Shown here piece by piece: positions 7,623-14,715 of a DNA stretch of 64,000 nucleotides. The stretch lies in assembly GCA_028280715.1 (NCBI GenBank), contig JANQLG010000033.1, positions 248,001 through 312,000 on the forward strand, read 5' to 3'. The notes beneath the pieces are model-generated. The model did no database searches. It was not told where the DNA came from and saw only the letters and a program-made list of their open reading frames with translations. Position numbers and translations under genes: made by a program. Source of the stretch: Spongiibacteraceae bacterium (GTDB taxonomy: Bacteria > Pseudomonadota > Gammaproteobacteria > Pseudomonadales > Dasaniaceae). The stretch's first letter is position 1; the number at the start of each line of letters is the position of its first letter.

Positions 7623-7862
7623 ATGGGAGGGAATAGCAAATCGAGAAAAGCATCAATTCCACCAAATATTGATTTAAATGAGTTCGGCTATACAGGCTGT
7701 GATCACGATGCGCATATATATGAGTGGAAAAATTATAAGAAGTGGAAACACGAACTTGATCTTCAAATGATGCATGCACAATTCGTTATCGATAATCCAC
7801 CAGTGCAGCACTGGCATCTTGGTAATTATATAGCTTGGTTTATTAGGAAAGTAACGGGGTGA
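7623..7862 (+). CDS. Provirus protein of unknown function
   Basis: A 79-aa protein that begins MGGNSKSRK four bases after the rep stop. The same kind of start (MGGKSKSR) is seen on the 190-aa virion-type protein at 11827-12399. The rest is rich in Trp, His and Lys (YEWKNYKKWKHEL, QHWHLGNYIAWFIRK) with a weakly hydrophobic C-terminal segment. No clear ribosome binding site is visible, so it may be translated by re-initiation after Rep. Function unknown. Confidence 0.5.
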   Translation: MGGNSKSRKASIPPNIDLNEFGYTGCDHDAHIYEWKNYKKWKHELDLQMMHAQFVIDNPPVQHWHLGNYIAWFIRKVTG

Positions 7863-7865
7863 ACT

Positions 7866-8033
7866 ATGGGAACGAGAGAAAATAGAAAAAGAAAATTATT
7901 CGCACAGCAAAAAGCTGAACGCTTGGAAGCTGCAAAGCAGGTTGAAACTGAATCGCCTTTTAAAGAGGGATCACGACGACTCAAAAAGGGCTGGAAGTGG
8001 GTCAATGGCGAGCCTGTTAGGGTGAAAAAATGA
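7866..8033 (+). CDS. 55-aa basic provirus protein
   Basis: ATG 7866 follows the previous stop by three bases, with CGGGGTG just upstream; the TGA at 8031-8033 overlaps the next ATG (8030). The product is strongly basic (TRENRKRKLFAQQKAERLEAAK, broken here by low-complexity helix), ending in KKGWKWVNGEPVRVKK. It may bind nucleic acid. The two-sided coupling is the main support. Confidence 0.45.
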   Translation: MGTRENRKRKLFAQQKAERLEAAKQVETESPFKEGSRRLKKGWKWVNGEPVRVKK

Positions 8034-8200
8034 AAGATAGCGAACGGCAGTTAATTCTCCGCGACACTGAAATACTGCGAGAGCTATTAGGTAGCTTACC
8101 GCCTGTAGCAAAGATGCTTGAAGCTGAAAAATTTAAACAGGCGGATCAGGCTATTTGCCGAATTGCTGAGACAGCCAGGGGGGACTATGCCAAAAGCTAA
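8030..8200 (+). CDS. 56-aa helical provirus protein
   Basis: ATG 8030 overlaps the previous stop (ATGA) and the TAA at 8198-8200 overlaps the start of the zinc-ribbon gene at 8187. The product is a charged, probably all-helical protein (LRDTEILRELLGSLPPV, AEKFKQADQAICRIAETAR). No family recognised; role in the replication or early assembly operon unknown. Confidence 0.45.
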   Translation: MKDSERQLILRDTEILRELLGSLPPVAKMLEAEKFKQADQAICRIAETARGDYAKS

Positions 8201-8570
8201 CGATGATCGAAAACCTGTAGGTACAGCGCACTGCAATGACTGTGGTTTAACAGCGGCGTTTTATCAGGTAACAAAAGGTAAGCGTAGAGGGTACTTGTAC
8301 AAACGGTGTCCGCCACCTTCAGCGGGTGGCTGCGGGTGCGATCAATCAGCGGGTGCTGTTAAACAGCAGCGCTGGCTAACTGAAATGCAACGCACCGATG
8401 AACCTATGATCGAGCACCCATTAAACCTAGCCGAACCTGAAAATGTTGAGGTCGACGAGACGCCAGAAAATGGCGCCGATGAAAACCTGCAAACCCCAGA
8501 AAAATCAAGGGGTCTGCTAGGTATCGCTGGCATGGCAGTCGTAGGTTTAGCGGCGTACTTTTTATCCTAA
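8187..8570 (+). CDS. Zinc-ribbon protein with C-terminal membrane anchor
   Basis: A 127-aa protein starting at ATG 8187, supported by AGGGGGG at 8177-8183; the longer frame from 8118 lacks a ribosome site. CNDCG (near residue 16) and RCPPPSAGGCGC (near 43-54) would form a four-cysteine zinc ribbon. An acidic linker follows, then a C-terminal span LLGIAGMAVVGLAAYFLS. A tail-anchored zinc protein fits a component of the internal virion membrane or a membrane-attached regulator. It lies directly before the packaging genes. The specific family is not known to me. Confidence 0.6.
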   Translation: MPKANDDRKPVGTAHCNDCGLTAAFYQVTKGKRRGYLYKRCPPPSAGGCGCDQSAGAVKQQRWLTEMQRTDEPMIEHPLNLAEPENVEVDETPENGADENLQTPEKSRGLLGIAGMAVVGLAAYFLS

Positions 8571-8582
8571 TAGGGGGCAATG

Positions 8583-9074
8583 ATGGCAGTAGCAGCAGTA
8601 GAAACAGATTCCCAGGGTGAAGGTAATGAGCCGCATGGTCTCGATGACCTGATAGAAAAGGAATCGGTGAATGAGCAGCAACAGGAAAAACAACAACAGC
8701 AGGAACTGATCAAAGCTAACGAACCGAGTCAGGCTGAAATTGAACAGGCTAAAAAGTTGGCAGCTGAAATCAATGGGGCTTTCCTGTCCGGTGTGAACTA
8801 TATGGTTTGCCCTTCAGTCGAGATCGATAAGATTGCCGAGCGTGAAAAGGGTGATGAAGCATTTTACCCATTGGCGTTAAAGCATGGTGGCAAAATGCCG
8901 CCGTGGCTCGCCGTTTTTTATGAAGACTACAAACCCTATATCGGTGCTGCCATTTACATGGGTAAAACCATTGCAGTAGCCAGGCAAGTAGAACGCCATA
9001 TCCAGGAACAACAGGCCGAAGCGGAAAAAGAAAAACAACAAAATAGTGAGGGCCAAGATAGTGGCGATCAATGA
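8583..9074 (+). CDS. Provirus Gln/Glu-rich protein upstream of packaging ATPase
   Basis: A protein of 163 aa starting at ATG 8583 (an ATG at 8580 is also possible) after GGGGG at 8573-8577. Both ends are low-complexity and charged: NEQQQEKQQQQEL near the N-terminus and RHIQEQQAEAEKEKQQ near the C-terminus, both likely coiled. The middle (about 55-130) is compact, with MVCPSVEIDKIAEREKG, MPPWLAVFYEDYKPYIGAAIYMG and no obvious catalytic motif. It overlaps the ATPase start by 14 bases. A virion or membrane-associated partner of the ATPase is plausible. Confidence 0.6.
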   Translation: MAVAAVETDSQGEGNEPHGLDDLIEKESVNEQQQEKQQQQELIKANEPSQAEIEQAKKLAAEINGAFLSGVNYMVCPSVEIDKIAEREKGDEAFYPLALKHGGKMPPWLAVFYEDYKPYIGAAIYMGKTIAVARQVERHIQEQQAEAEKEKQQNSEGQDSGDQ

Positions 9075-9726
9075 AGATACTAGCCTAGAGCTACGCCATG
9101 TGTTCGTAGCGGCTAAATCGGGCGGTGGTAAATCGCAAGTAATGCGCAATGTGATTGTGCCGGCAAAGGGAGTAAGAGCAGTATTTTGGGACCCTGATAG
9201 AGATCACCCCTGTAAACATTACACCAGTCGTCGTGAATTTCTTTTGGCTTTGAAGAAAGCCGATGCGGCTAAAAAACCTTTTAGGATGGGTTGGGCCGGT
9301 GATGACGGCCAGGAAACGTTTTTATGGTGGTGTGATGCAGTGTGGCGCATTCTCGACGGCAAGTTTGATACCTGGGTAGTGACTGAAGAATTGGCCGATT
9401 TAAAGTTACCGCAAAATATCCCTGTTCCTTATGGTCGGTTGTTAAAGCGTGGTCGCAAATACGGTGCTATTTTGGTGGGCAATACTCAGCGCATCCAGGA
9501 AGTGCCAAAGACACCAGTGACCGGTGCAGCGGTGTTATGGGTAGGTGTGCATGAATTCCAGGACGCTACCTATTTGGAAAAAATGACGGGGCTAAAAGCT
9601 GATGATATTGCTAAGCAAAAAAACCTACATTTTTATCGAAAGCAGGGTGGTGACTGGTCGCAAGAGGTCGTGAAATACAAAGCCTATGGCAAAAAAACAG
9701 GGCCAAGAAATCAATTTAAACAGTAG
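9061..9726 (+). CDS. Viral genome-packaging ATPase (FtsK/HerA type, PM2 P9-like)
   Basis: The motor that would translocate DNA into the capsid at a vertex. The Walker A loop is AAKSGGGKSQ near residue 15-24, with alanine where the first glycycine of GxxxxGKS usually sits; Walker B is WVVTEELADL (near 105), with the glutamates expected for this superfamily; GNTQR (near 145) provides the sensor/arginine element. The length of about 221 aa matches the compact ATPases of double-jelly-roll viruses. GTG 9061 is preferred because GAGGG lies at 9048-9052; the longer frame starts at GTG 9046 without a ribosome site. It overlaps the upstream gene, and a strong terminator follows. Confidence 0.85.
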   Translation: MAINEDTSLELRHVFVAAKSGGGKSQVMRNVIVPAKGVRAVFWDPDRDHPCKHYTSRREFLLALKKADAAKKPFRMGWAGDDGQETFLWWCDAVWRILDGKFDTWVVTEELADLKLPQNIPVPYGRLLKRGRKYGAILVGNTQRIQEVPKTPVTGAAVLWVGVHEFQDATYLEKMTGLKADDIAKQKNLHFYRKQGGDWSQEVVKYKAYGKKTGPRNQFKQ

Positions 9727-9776
9727 TTTTGACCTAATAGGTTCAGCCTAACAAATTCGATTGACTGTTAAACAAT

Positions 9777-9816
9777 AAAGCCTCGATAGTGAAAACACTT
9801 TCGGGGCTTTTTTTTT
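9777..9816 (+). terminator. Rho-independent terminator after the packaging ATPase
   Basis: AAAGCCTCGATAGTG and CACTTTCGGGGCTTT form a long stem around an AAAA loop, followed by an uninterrupted T tract to 9816. It separates the replication/packaging genes from the capsid operon. Confidence 0.85.
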
Positions 9817-9837
9817 GGAGCAAGTGGAGCTAAGCAC

Positions 9838-9984
9838 ATGAGAAATTTGCAGGAAATTAAACGCAACATCGATCCGACTATTGTCGTGTCCACGGTGATT
9901 GCATCAGTCGTTATTGGTGGTCTGGTCGTGTTGGCACGTAAAGCAGGCCTGGGCACTGTCGCTACTGTGGCTAAAGGCGGCTGA
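9838..9984 (+). CDS. 48-aa single-span virion membrane protein candidate
   Basis: ATG 9838 lies after TGGAG (9825-9829), and a TGA closes the frame at 9982-9984. The product has a polar start (MRNLQEIKRNIDP), one span (TIVVSTVIASVVIGGLVVLA) and a short Lys/Gly tail. Small single-span proteins encoded between the ATPase and the capsid protein are characteristic of PM2-like genomes, where they sit in the lipid bilayer beneath the shell. A specific PM2 counterpart cannot be assigned. Confidence 0.6.
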   Translation: MRNLQEIKRNIDPTIVVSTVIASVVIGGLVVLARKAGLGTVATVAKGG

Positions 9985-9985
9985 T

Positions 9986-10084
9986 ATGTTATCTAAAATC
10001 AGTTGGGAAACAGTCGCAGCGACTATCGTGGTGATTGCATTGATGAATCGCCATCGAGATACAAAGAGACTTTTAGAAGGTTAA
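9986..10084 (+). CDS. 32-aa single-span membrane peptide
   Basis: ATG 9986 follows the previous stop after one base, and the frame ends with TAA 10082-10084. The peptide MLSKISWETV then AATIVVIALM with a basic tail NRHRDTKRLLEG has the positive-inside layout of an Nout/Cin membrane protein. It lies in the capsid operon and is likely a virion membrane component. Its size makes independent support difficult. Confidence 0.5.
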   Translation: MLSKISWETVAATIVVIALMNRHRDTKRLLEG

Positions 10085-10089
10085 ACAGC

Positions 10090-10132
10090 TCGCCGTGAGG
10101 CGATATATCCGATCTGTCACGCCGTGAGGCGT
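10090..10132 (+). promoter_or_regulatory. Two tandem hairpins upstream of the major capsid gene
   Basis: CGCCGTGAGGCG occurs at 10091-10102 and again at 10120-10131; each copy folds into a 4-5-bp GC stem around a GTGA tetraloop. They occupy most of the leader before the capsid ribosome site (GAGGA, 10142-10146). They may stabilise the abundant capsid mRNA, mark an RNA processing point or bind a viral protein. Confidence 0.5.
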
Positions 10133-10154
10133 CGCAACTACGAGGAAAATTATT

Positions 10155-10976
10155 ATGGCACGTATTGAAACACGCATGCCTTATCCAGAAGGTGTAACTG
10201 CAGGCGGTACAGCCGTTTTTAAATTGCCGGTGGGTCGCCGCTATCATGAATTAGTACTGACCTATGCCGGTGTTACTCTGGCACAACTGAATGAAATTCG
10301 TGTTATCGCGAACGGTAAACCCATTCATCGTTATAGCGCGTCTGTTCGTGATGCACTTAACCAGTTCGATGGTCGTGCAGCGGCTGCAGGTCTGTTGGTC
10401 ATTCCGTTTGATCGCTACAACCTGAAGAATCGTGTAGGTGAAGAGGAAACCGCTTTAAATACTGATTCTTTTGATCAGAATGGTCGCGGTATTCGCTCAC
10501 TGACAGTTGAAGTCGATATCGATGGTGCGGCAGCAGCGCCAGTATTATCGATGACGGCCAGTCAATCGGAAAAACTGCAAGGTGGTGCCGGTACGATTCT
10601 GCATGTGAATAAATTCCCTCGCAGTGCAGCCGGTGCAGGTGAATTGCAAATCTCTGATATTCCTTTCGGTGGTGTAACCACCCAGGCGTTAAACCGCGCG
10701 GTGTTTGTTCCTTCTGTAGGTACTATTTCAGATATGAAGGTCGAGCGTGATACTTACGTGATCTGGGAGAGATCAACAACGCTGAATGAAATGTTGCAAG
10801 TCGATGGTGTGCGTTCGCCTCAGTCGGGTTATTTCATTATCGACAAAACTGAAAAAGGATTTGCAGGTGATCCTGTGGCCTTGGCAGGTTTTGCCGACTT
10901 CCGTTATCGCTTGGAGTGCAGTGCGGCTGCTCAAATCGATTGTTTCATTGAAACCCTTGGTGCGCTGGGCGATTAA
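10155..10976 (+). CDS. Major capsid protein (PM2 P2-like, predicted double jelly roll)
   Basis: A 273-aa protein, the same size class as PM2 P2 (269 aa). It has no signal peptide or membrane span and is rich in beta-strand patterns throughout: GGTAVFKLPVGRRYHELVL at the N-terminus, RSLTVEVDIDGAAAAPVLSM in the middle, and YFIIDKTEKGFAGDPVALAG then FRYRLECSAAAQIDCFIETLG at the end, consistent with two eight-stranded barrels. A good ribosome site (GAGGA) and a dedicated leader with two hairpins suggest strong expression. Position after the ATPase and two minute membrane proteins is that of the capsid gene in corticovirus-like proviruses. The fold itself is an inference. Confidence 0.82.
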   Translation: MARIETRMPYPEGVTAGGTAVFKLPVGRRYHELVLTYAGVTLAQLNEIRVIANGKPIHRYSASVRDALNQFDGRAAAAGLLVIPFDRYNLKNRVGEEETALNTDSFDQNGRGIRSLTVEVDIDGAAAAPVLSMTASQSEKLQGGAGTILHVNKFPRSAAGAGELQISDIPFGGVTTQALNRAVFVPSVGTISDMKVERDTYVIWERSTTLNEMLQVDGVRSPQSGYFIIDKTEKGFAGDPVALAGFADFRYRLECSAAAQIDCFIETLGALGD

Positions 10977-11013
10977 GCCTAGCGTTAAATTCATTGTTTT
11001 ATGAGGGTTTATC

Positions 11014-11271
11014 GTGAGTATATCTGACCAAGTTTTTGCATTACTGGATCGAGGCATAACGGTTGCAGGTGAAGTGCAATCGGCTCGCCATAAAACTGCC
11101 GATAACGGAAATACTCGACCTGAAAAAGTCGTCGAGAATACCGATACCGGTCAGTTAAGTGGTCGTCAAACATCACAGCCGATTGATATGTCGCAAGTGT
11201 GGCAACATCCGGCGATGTTGGCTGCAGGTGCTCTGCTAGTTGGTGTTGTTGCGCTTAAGGTGTTGCGCTAA
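11014..11271 (+). CDS. Minor virion membrane protein candidate (C-terminal anchor)
   Basis: An 85-aa protein starting at GTG 11014 with GAGGG about seven bases upstream. A helical start (SISDQVFALLDRGITVAGEV) is followed by a polar, charged middle and a C-terminal span, PAMLAAGALLVGVVALKVLR. The stop overlaps the ATG of the next gene (11271). The placement directly after the capsid gene and the tail anchor fit a structural protein linking the lipid bilayer with the shell. Confidence 0.65.
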   Translation: MSISDQVFALLDRGITVAGEVQSARHKTADNGNTRPEKVVENTDTGQLSGRQTSQPIDMSQVWQHPAMLAAGALLVGVVALKVLR

Positions 11272-11489
11272 TGATTCCAGGGTTGGGCGATTTATCAAAC
11301 AGTGGTGGCTTCACAGGTGGCGCTGCAACGGCTACCAGTGGCGACGCTGGCGGTAGTGCAGGAACGGGCCAAAAAAATATCAACTTTGGCGGTGCCGGTA
11401 ACCCTAATACCACAAGTGCTGTTATTCAAAACCCTATCGTTATTTTGGGTGTGGTCGCACTGGTGTATTTTTTTGTTAAAAAGCGCTGA
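11271..11489 (+). CDS. Gly-rich minor virion membrane protein candidate
   Basis: A 72-aa protein whose first 50 residues are dominated by Gly, Ala, Thr and Asn (GGFTGGAATATSGDAGGSAG), followed by one span, NPIVILGVVALVYFFVKKR, at the very C-terminus. ATG 11271 overlaps the previous stop. It probably inserts as a tail-anchored virion protein. A different frame overlaps its 3' end and carries the next gene. Confidence 0.65.
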   Translation: MIPGLGDLSNSGGFTGGAATATSGDAGGSAGTGQKNINFGGAGNPNTTSAVIQNPIVILGVVALVYFFVKKR

Positions 11490-11823
11490 AAAAGTTCCTT
11501 GGTCAGCTGAAGTCGAGCAGGGGATAAAGATTAGCGCAGGAAAAGATATCGATGATATCCGCTCCGAAGTTATCGGCGGCTTATCAACAGTATGGAAAGT
11601 GACAGGTGAGGGCGTGGCAGGTTTTGTTGTGTTGCGTGTCGATGGTAGCGAGCTAGTGATAGTGTGCGGCGAAGGCCAAGGCGCTAAATTTGTGATTCCT
11701 TGGATAATGGAAACAGCAAGGCAGCATAATTTAACTGTTAGAACCCATGTTAAAAGGCGAGGCCTTGTCAGAATGTGGCAGCGTTACGGTCTATGTCTTG
11801 ATGAATATGTTTTAAGGGGTTAG
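11473..11823 (+). CDS. GNAT-like phage protein, start uncertain
   Basis: The frame is open from 11302, but its first part merely shadows the preceding gene; coding character begins around KSAEKVPWSAEVEQG. The only near start codon is TTG 11473, without a clear ribosome site, so coupling or re-initiation after the 72-aa gene is likely. From there it has about 116 aa. The pattern VVLRVDGSELVIVCGEGQG, then IPWIMETARQHNLTVRTHV and KRRGLVRMWQRYGL, resembles the last strands of the acetyltransferase-like proteins found in the structural cassettes of small phages. No catalytic claim can be made. It precedes the 190-aa structural gene by three bases. Confidence 0.6.
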   Translation: MLKSAEKVPWSAEVEQGIKISAGKDIDDIRSEVIGGLSTVWKVTGEGVAGFVVLRVDGSELVIVCGEGQGAKFVIPWIMETARQHNLTVRTHVKRRGLVRMWQRYGLCLDEYVLRG

Positions 11824-11826
11824 CCA

Positions 11827-12399
11827 ATGGGCGGTAAATCGAAAAGTAGAACCAGCTCAACGAATACCACAACCGATATCACAACTACCACGGCTGATAA
11901 TCGCGTCAGTTATGGTGATGGCGTCATTGAAGGCAATATTCAATTAAGTAATTTGGATGGCAGCAATGTGACGGTCGAAAAAACCGATCATGGGGCTATT
12001 CAGCAGGCGGGCAATCTTGCTAGTCAAAGCATTGGTGGTGTCGTCGAGGTGTCGGGTAGTGCGTTTGATTTTGGTAGCGAAGCTTTAGCGGCCAATATCG
12101 ATGTATCAGACGAGGCCTTTGAATTCGGTGAATCAGCCATCGCTGCCAACAATGATCTTGCTTTTGAAACGATAAGAAACACAGAAGCAACATTCGATAG
12201 TGCAATAGCGGCCGTGCTGGATAATGACGAGTTGAACAATCAACTGATTAGGCAATCGCTGGATTATAACCAAGCATTGATACGGCAAGGTAATCAGAGC
12301 GAGACGGCCAATTTTTCAGACCAGTTATTTGAAAAAATACTGCCTATATCATTGGTGGTCGGTGGTGTTTATATCGCTGGAAAATTCATAGCGAGATAG
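11827..12399 (+). CDS. Predicted structural protein with Ser/Thr-rich head and C-terminal anchor
   Basis: A 190-aa protein that begins MGGKSKSRTSSTNTTTD, followed by a region of Ser, Thr, Asp and Asn, a long acidic helical middle (alternating AFEFGESAIAANNDL-like segments at about 75-125) and a C-terminal span ISLVVGGVYIAGKFIA. Proteins with this Gly-Lys-Ser leader and helical repeats are common in phage structural clusters and could form a flexible vertex or membrane-linking component. The location between the capsid region and the spike gene supports a vertex role. The exact function is unknown. Confidence 0.65.
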   Translation: MGGKSKSRTSSTNTTTDITTTTADNRVSYGDGVIEGNIQLSNLDGSNVTVEKTDHGAIQQAGNLASQSIGGVVEVSGSAFDFGSEALAANIDVSDEAFEFGESAIAANNDLAFETIRNTEATFDSAIAAVLDNDELNNQLIRQSLDYNQALIRQGNQSETANFSDQLFEKILPISLVVGGVYIAGKFIAR

Positions 12400-12409
12400 G
12401 TTTAAAACC

Positions 12410-13786
12410 ATGAGTCAAAAAGATATTCCGATAGCAATACCCGCAGGCCAGGAAAAGAATTTGCCTGTTAATGAATATGACTTTTTATTTTTAAAAAGCG
12501 CGCCTTATGAAATTACGGTAACGATAGATCAACAGCCTTTGAAAATGCAAAAAGGTGATGTGACCGAGCAAAGCGGCATGAAAAGTATCACGCTAACGAA
12601 TAACGGTAGCGTTGATATTATCGTAACAGTCACAGTAGGGAAGGGTCGTTATAACCGTGTAATAGTCAGTGGCGAATTGAATGTATCGGCTTATGTGTCG
12701 AGTGAGGCAATCGGTGAGAGCAAGTCACTGCCGCTCGCTATAACAAAAACGGTTGGTGTGATTGATACAGTCGAGGAAACCGTTCTGGCAGGGCAGTCGA
12801 TTCAAAATGCCAATACGGGGCCTGCTGGTAATCGCTTTGCTGTAACTCAGCATGATGGTGAATTCTATGCTGTCCATCAAGACAATTTGTATCGATTTAA
12901 CAAGGCGGCTGGTGGTTGGGCAGCAACACTTGCATGGGATTTAACGTCTATTGGCGGTAGTTGGCCTGGGCATATATTTTCTGCGGGGGTAACTGCTGGC
13001 GGAACGATTTATATGATTGCCGGTAGTTCGTTGTATCGGGCATCTCTTAACGACAGGTCTGTAGTGTTATTGCAAGCCAATATTGTGGTGGGCACCTCGT
13101 CGGCTAGAGGTGGTGGATTATTAAATAACAAATTTTATTTTTCTGAAAAATATTACGACGCCGGTATCACTCAGGATGTCAATTATCTTCGTTGGTACGA
13201 CTTGGAGACAGGAGGCACCGGAAGCATAGCGGTGCCTGTTAGTTATGGTCAGCGGCTTTATGTGCGCGGCGATTATCTTTATATGTCAAACAATGGCAGT
13301 GACACTCATAACAAACTGAATCCAGAAACGGGCGACCTTATAGAGGAGGTTACTGGTCTTGGTACGTTTACGGGTGGACTGGCATTTAGTGAAACGGAAG
13401 ATTTTTGTTTCTATGGTGATACCAGCGAGTACGACTATGGGTATTCCGATGCGGGCCAAAAATACGGAACCATATATGTAGAAAATACTGGCGACTCATC
13501 GACAAGAAAAGAAGTGCTACTGAAAGAACCCGTCGAATGGTTTACTCGTGGTGCTGATACGGTAATGACGGGAGCAATTTTAAAACCCATTTTCAAAGGG
13601 ATTGCATTAAACGAAGGCGATAGCTATTTGGATGATGTGGTTTCCTTTGCATGGACAGATGGCATAACTCAGAAAAAGCTCGATGGTGGTACGAAAACAC
13701 TAAAGCTAAGGGGTATCGATGATTATTTTTCGATTGCGCTAACGAGTGAAGTATCTGTCAGTTTGATAGGTGAAGCATTCGAGTAG
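12410..13786 (+). CDS. Putative receptor-binding spike protein (beta-propeller-like)
   Basis: A 458-aa protein, the largest structural candidate of the provirus. The N-terminal 100 residues form a compact beta-rich domain (ending near VIVSGELNVSAYVSS) that could insert at the five-fold vertex. Residues about 135-400 contain repeated segments of the kind GEFYAVHQDNLYRFN, GGTIYMIAGSSLYRAS, NKFYFSEKYY, GDYLYMSNNGSDTHNKL and CFYGDTSEYDYG, spaced about 45 residues apart, as in kelch-like propellers. A short beta domain closes the protein. PM2 has its spike P1 (335 aa) as the receptor binder; the position before the lysin supports the same role here. The receptor is unknown. Confidence 0.7.
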   Translation: MSQKDIPIAIPAGQEKNLPVNEYDFLFLKSAPYEITVTIDQQPLKMQKGDVTEQSGMKSITLTNNGSVDIIVTVTVGKGRYNRVIVSGELNVSAYVSSEAIGESKSLPLAITKTVGVIDTVEETVLAGQSIQNANTGPAGNRFAVTQHDGEFYAVHQDNLYRFNKAAGGWAATLAWDLTSIGGSWPGHIFSAGVTAGGTIYMIAGSSLYRASLNDRSVVLLQANIVVGTSSARGGGLLNNKFYFSEKYYDAGITQDVNYLRWYDLETGGTGSIAVPVSYGQRLYVRGDYLYMSNNGSDTHNKLNPETGDLIEEVTGLGTFTGGLAFSETEDFCFYGDTSEYDYGYSDAGQKYGTIYVENTGDSSTRKEVLLKEPVEWFTRGADTVMTGAILKPIFKGIALNEGDSYLDDVVSFAWTDGITQKKLDGGTKTLKLRGIDDYFSIALTSEVSVSLIGEAFE

Positions 13787-13791
13787 GTGGT

Positions 13792-14256
13792 ATGGTGAGA
13801 AAATCACACATACTGTTAATAGTTGTTGCGCTAGGAGCTTTGATTATGACGACTACAAGACAGCCAAGGGGTATTAGAAATAATAACCCAGGTAATATCC
13901 GCGAAAATCAGCGCGTTGATTACGACTGGGAAGGTGAAGCGAGTGGTGATTATGATTCCGAATTTGAAGAATTTGAATCCCCTGAATATGGCATCAGGGC
14001 AATGGTGCGAATTTTTAAAAGTTATCGCAATCGTGGCATTGATACCGTTGCCGGTATTATTAGTACTTGGGCGCCGCCATCTGAAAACAACACTGGAGAC
14101 TATATCGATGCCGTTGCCAGTAAGTTGGGAGTGGAAGCGCATACGCCAATCAGTGAAAGCTATTATCCAGGGTTGGTCGCTGCCATTATTCATCACGAAA
14201 ACGGTCAGCAGCCTTACGATATGGCAACGATAGAGCAAGGGATTGCCCTTGCCTAA
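13792..14256 (+). CDS. Membrane-anchored peptidoglycan-degrading virion/lysis protein
   Basis: A 154-aa protein with an N-terminal hydrophobic anchor, SHILLIVVALGALI (about 5-18), followed by RGIRNNNPGNIRENQ (about 26-40), the signature of phage structural lysozyme-like proteins, and ESPEYGIRAMVRIFKSY, WAPPSENNTGDYIDAV further on. Such proteins cut the cell wall at entry or at lysis. The weakly hydrophobic, Ala/Gly-containing anchor would suit a signal-arrest-release endolysin. An internal ATG at residue 19 would give a soluble form, so two products are possible. It overlaps the next gene by 14 bases. Confidence 0.75.
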   Translation: MVRKSHILLIVVALGALIMTTTRQPRGIRNNNPGNIRENQRVDYDWEGEASGDYDSEFEEFESPEYGIRAMVRIFKSYRNRGIDTVAGIISTWAPPSENNTGDYIDAVASKLGVEAHTPISESYYPGLVAAIIHHENGQQPYDMATIEQGIALA

Positions 14257-14509
14257 CGTTTCTGTGCGAATTGATGGTCTTATGATTGCAACGGTGCTCG
14301 GTGTGGGTGCCGCTGCTTTTTTGTATCTGAATCGTAAAGAATTAATCAATAAAGTTAACCCGGCTAGTCGTGAAAATTTTATTTATCAATCGGTAGCTGG
14401 CGAAGATGGCACAATACGAGAGCTTGACTATGTATTCGCTGGTCTCGACTTAATCAACCCGTTCAATGAATCAGATGCCTATGCCGAACAGCTGTATGGC
14501 CTGGATTAA
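14243..14509 (+). CDS. Lysis-cassette or virion membrane protein with NPAS motif
   Basis: An 88-aa frame opened by TTG 14243 (TTG 14249 and ATG 14282 are alternatives; AAGG precedes the TTGs). A single span, LMIATVLGVGAAAFLYL, is followed by NRKELINKVNPASRENFIYQ and an acidic tail ending EQLYGLD. Short membrane proteins with an NPAS(D/R)xN segment after the span are frequent next to lysin genes of small phages. It overlaps the lysin gene, suggesting coupled expression. A virion-membrane role is equally likely. Confidence 0.6.
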   Translation: MPLPNVSVRIDGLMIATVLGVGAAAFLYLNRKELINKVNPASRENFIYQSVAGEDGTIRELDYVFAGLDLINPFNESDAYAEQLYGLD

Positions 14510-14514
14510 GCAGT

Positions 14515-14691
14515 ATGATGGATCAAGTAGTAACTATCATTATTTCCTCAGCACTAACAGGTATTATTAGTAGCGTGGCTACAATGGCTGGGCTGAAAGT
14601 GCATATCACCTATCTGCGCGAATCTGTGGGTGAATTGAAATCTGCAGTAACCAGGGCACATGAACGTATTGATCGATTGGAAAAATGTTAG
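14515..14691 (+). CDS. 58-aa membrane protein with coiled-coil tail (holin/spanin-like)
   Basis: ATG 14515 or 14518 opens a 58-aa frame ending at TAG 14689-14691. One N-terminal span, VVTIIISSALTGIISSVATM, is followed by a heptad-like charged helix, YLRESVGELKSAVTRAHER then IDRLEKC. That layout is seen in small holins and in haemolysin-XhlA-like lysis proteins, though there the order of helix and span is reversed. It is the last rightward gene of the provirus, placed directly after the lysin region. Confidence 0.55.
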   Translation: MMDQVVTIIISSALTGIISSVATMAGLKVHITYLRESVGELKSAVTRAHERIDRLEKC

Positions 14692-14715
14692 TACGGCAAT
14701 GAAAACCACTTACTT

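Noticed and set aside
8118-8186. N-terminal extension of the zinc-ribbon gene
   Set aside because: It overlaps the 56-aa gene in another frame and has no ribosome site; AGGGGGG precedes ATG 8187.
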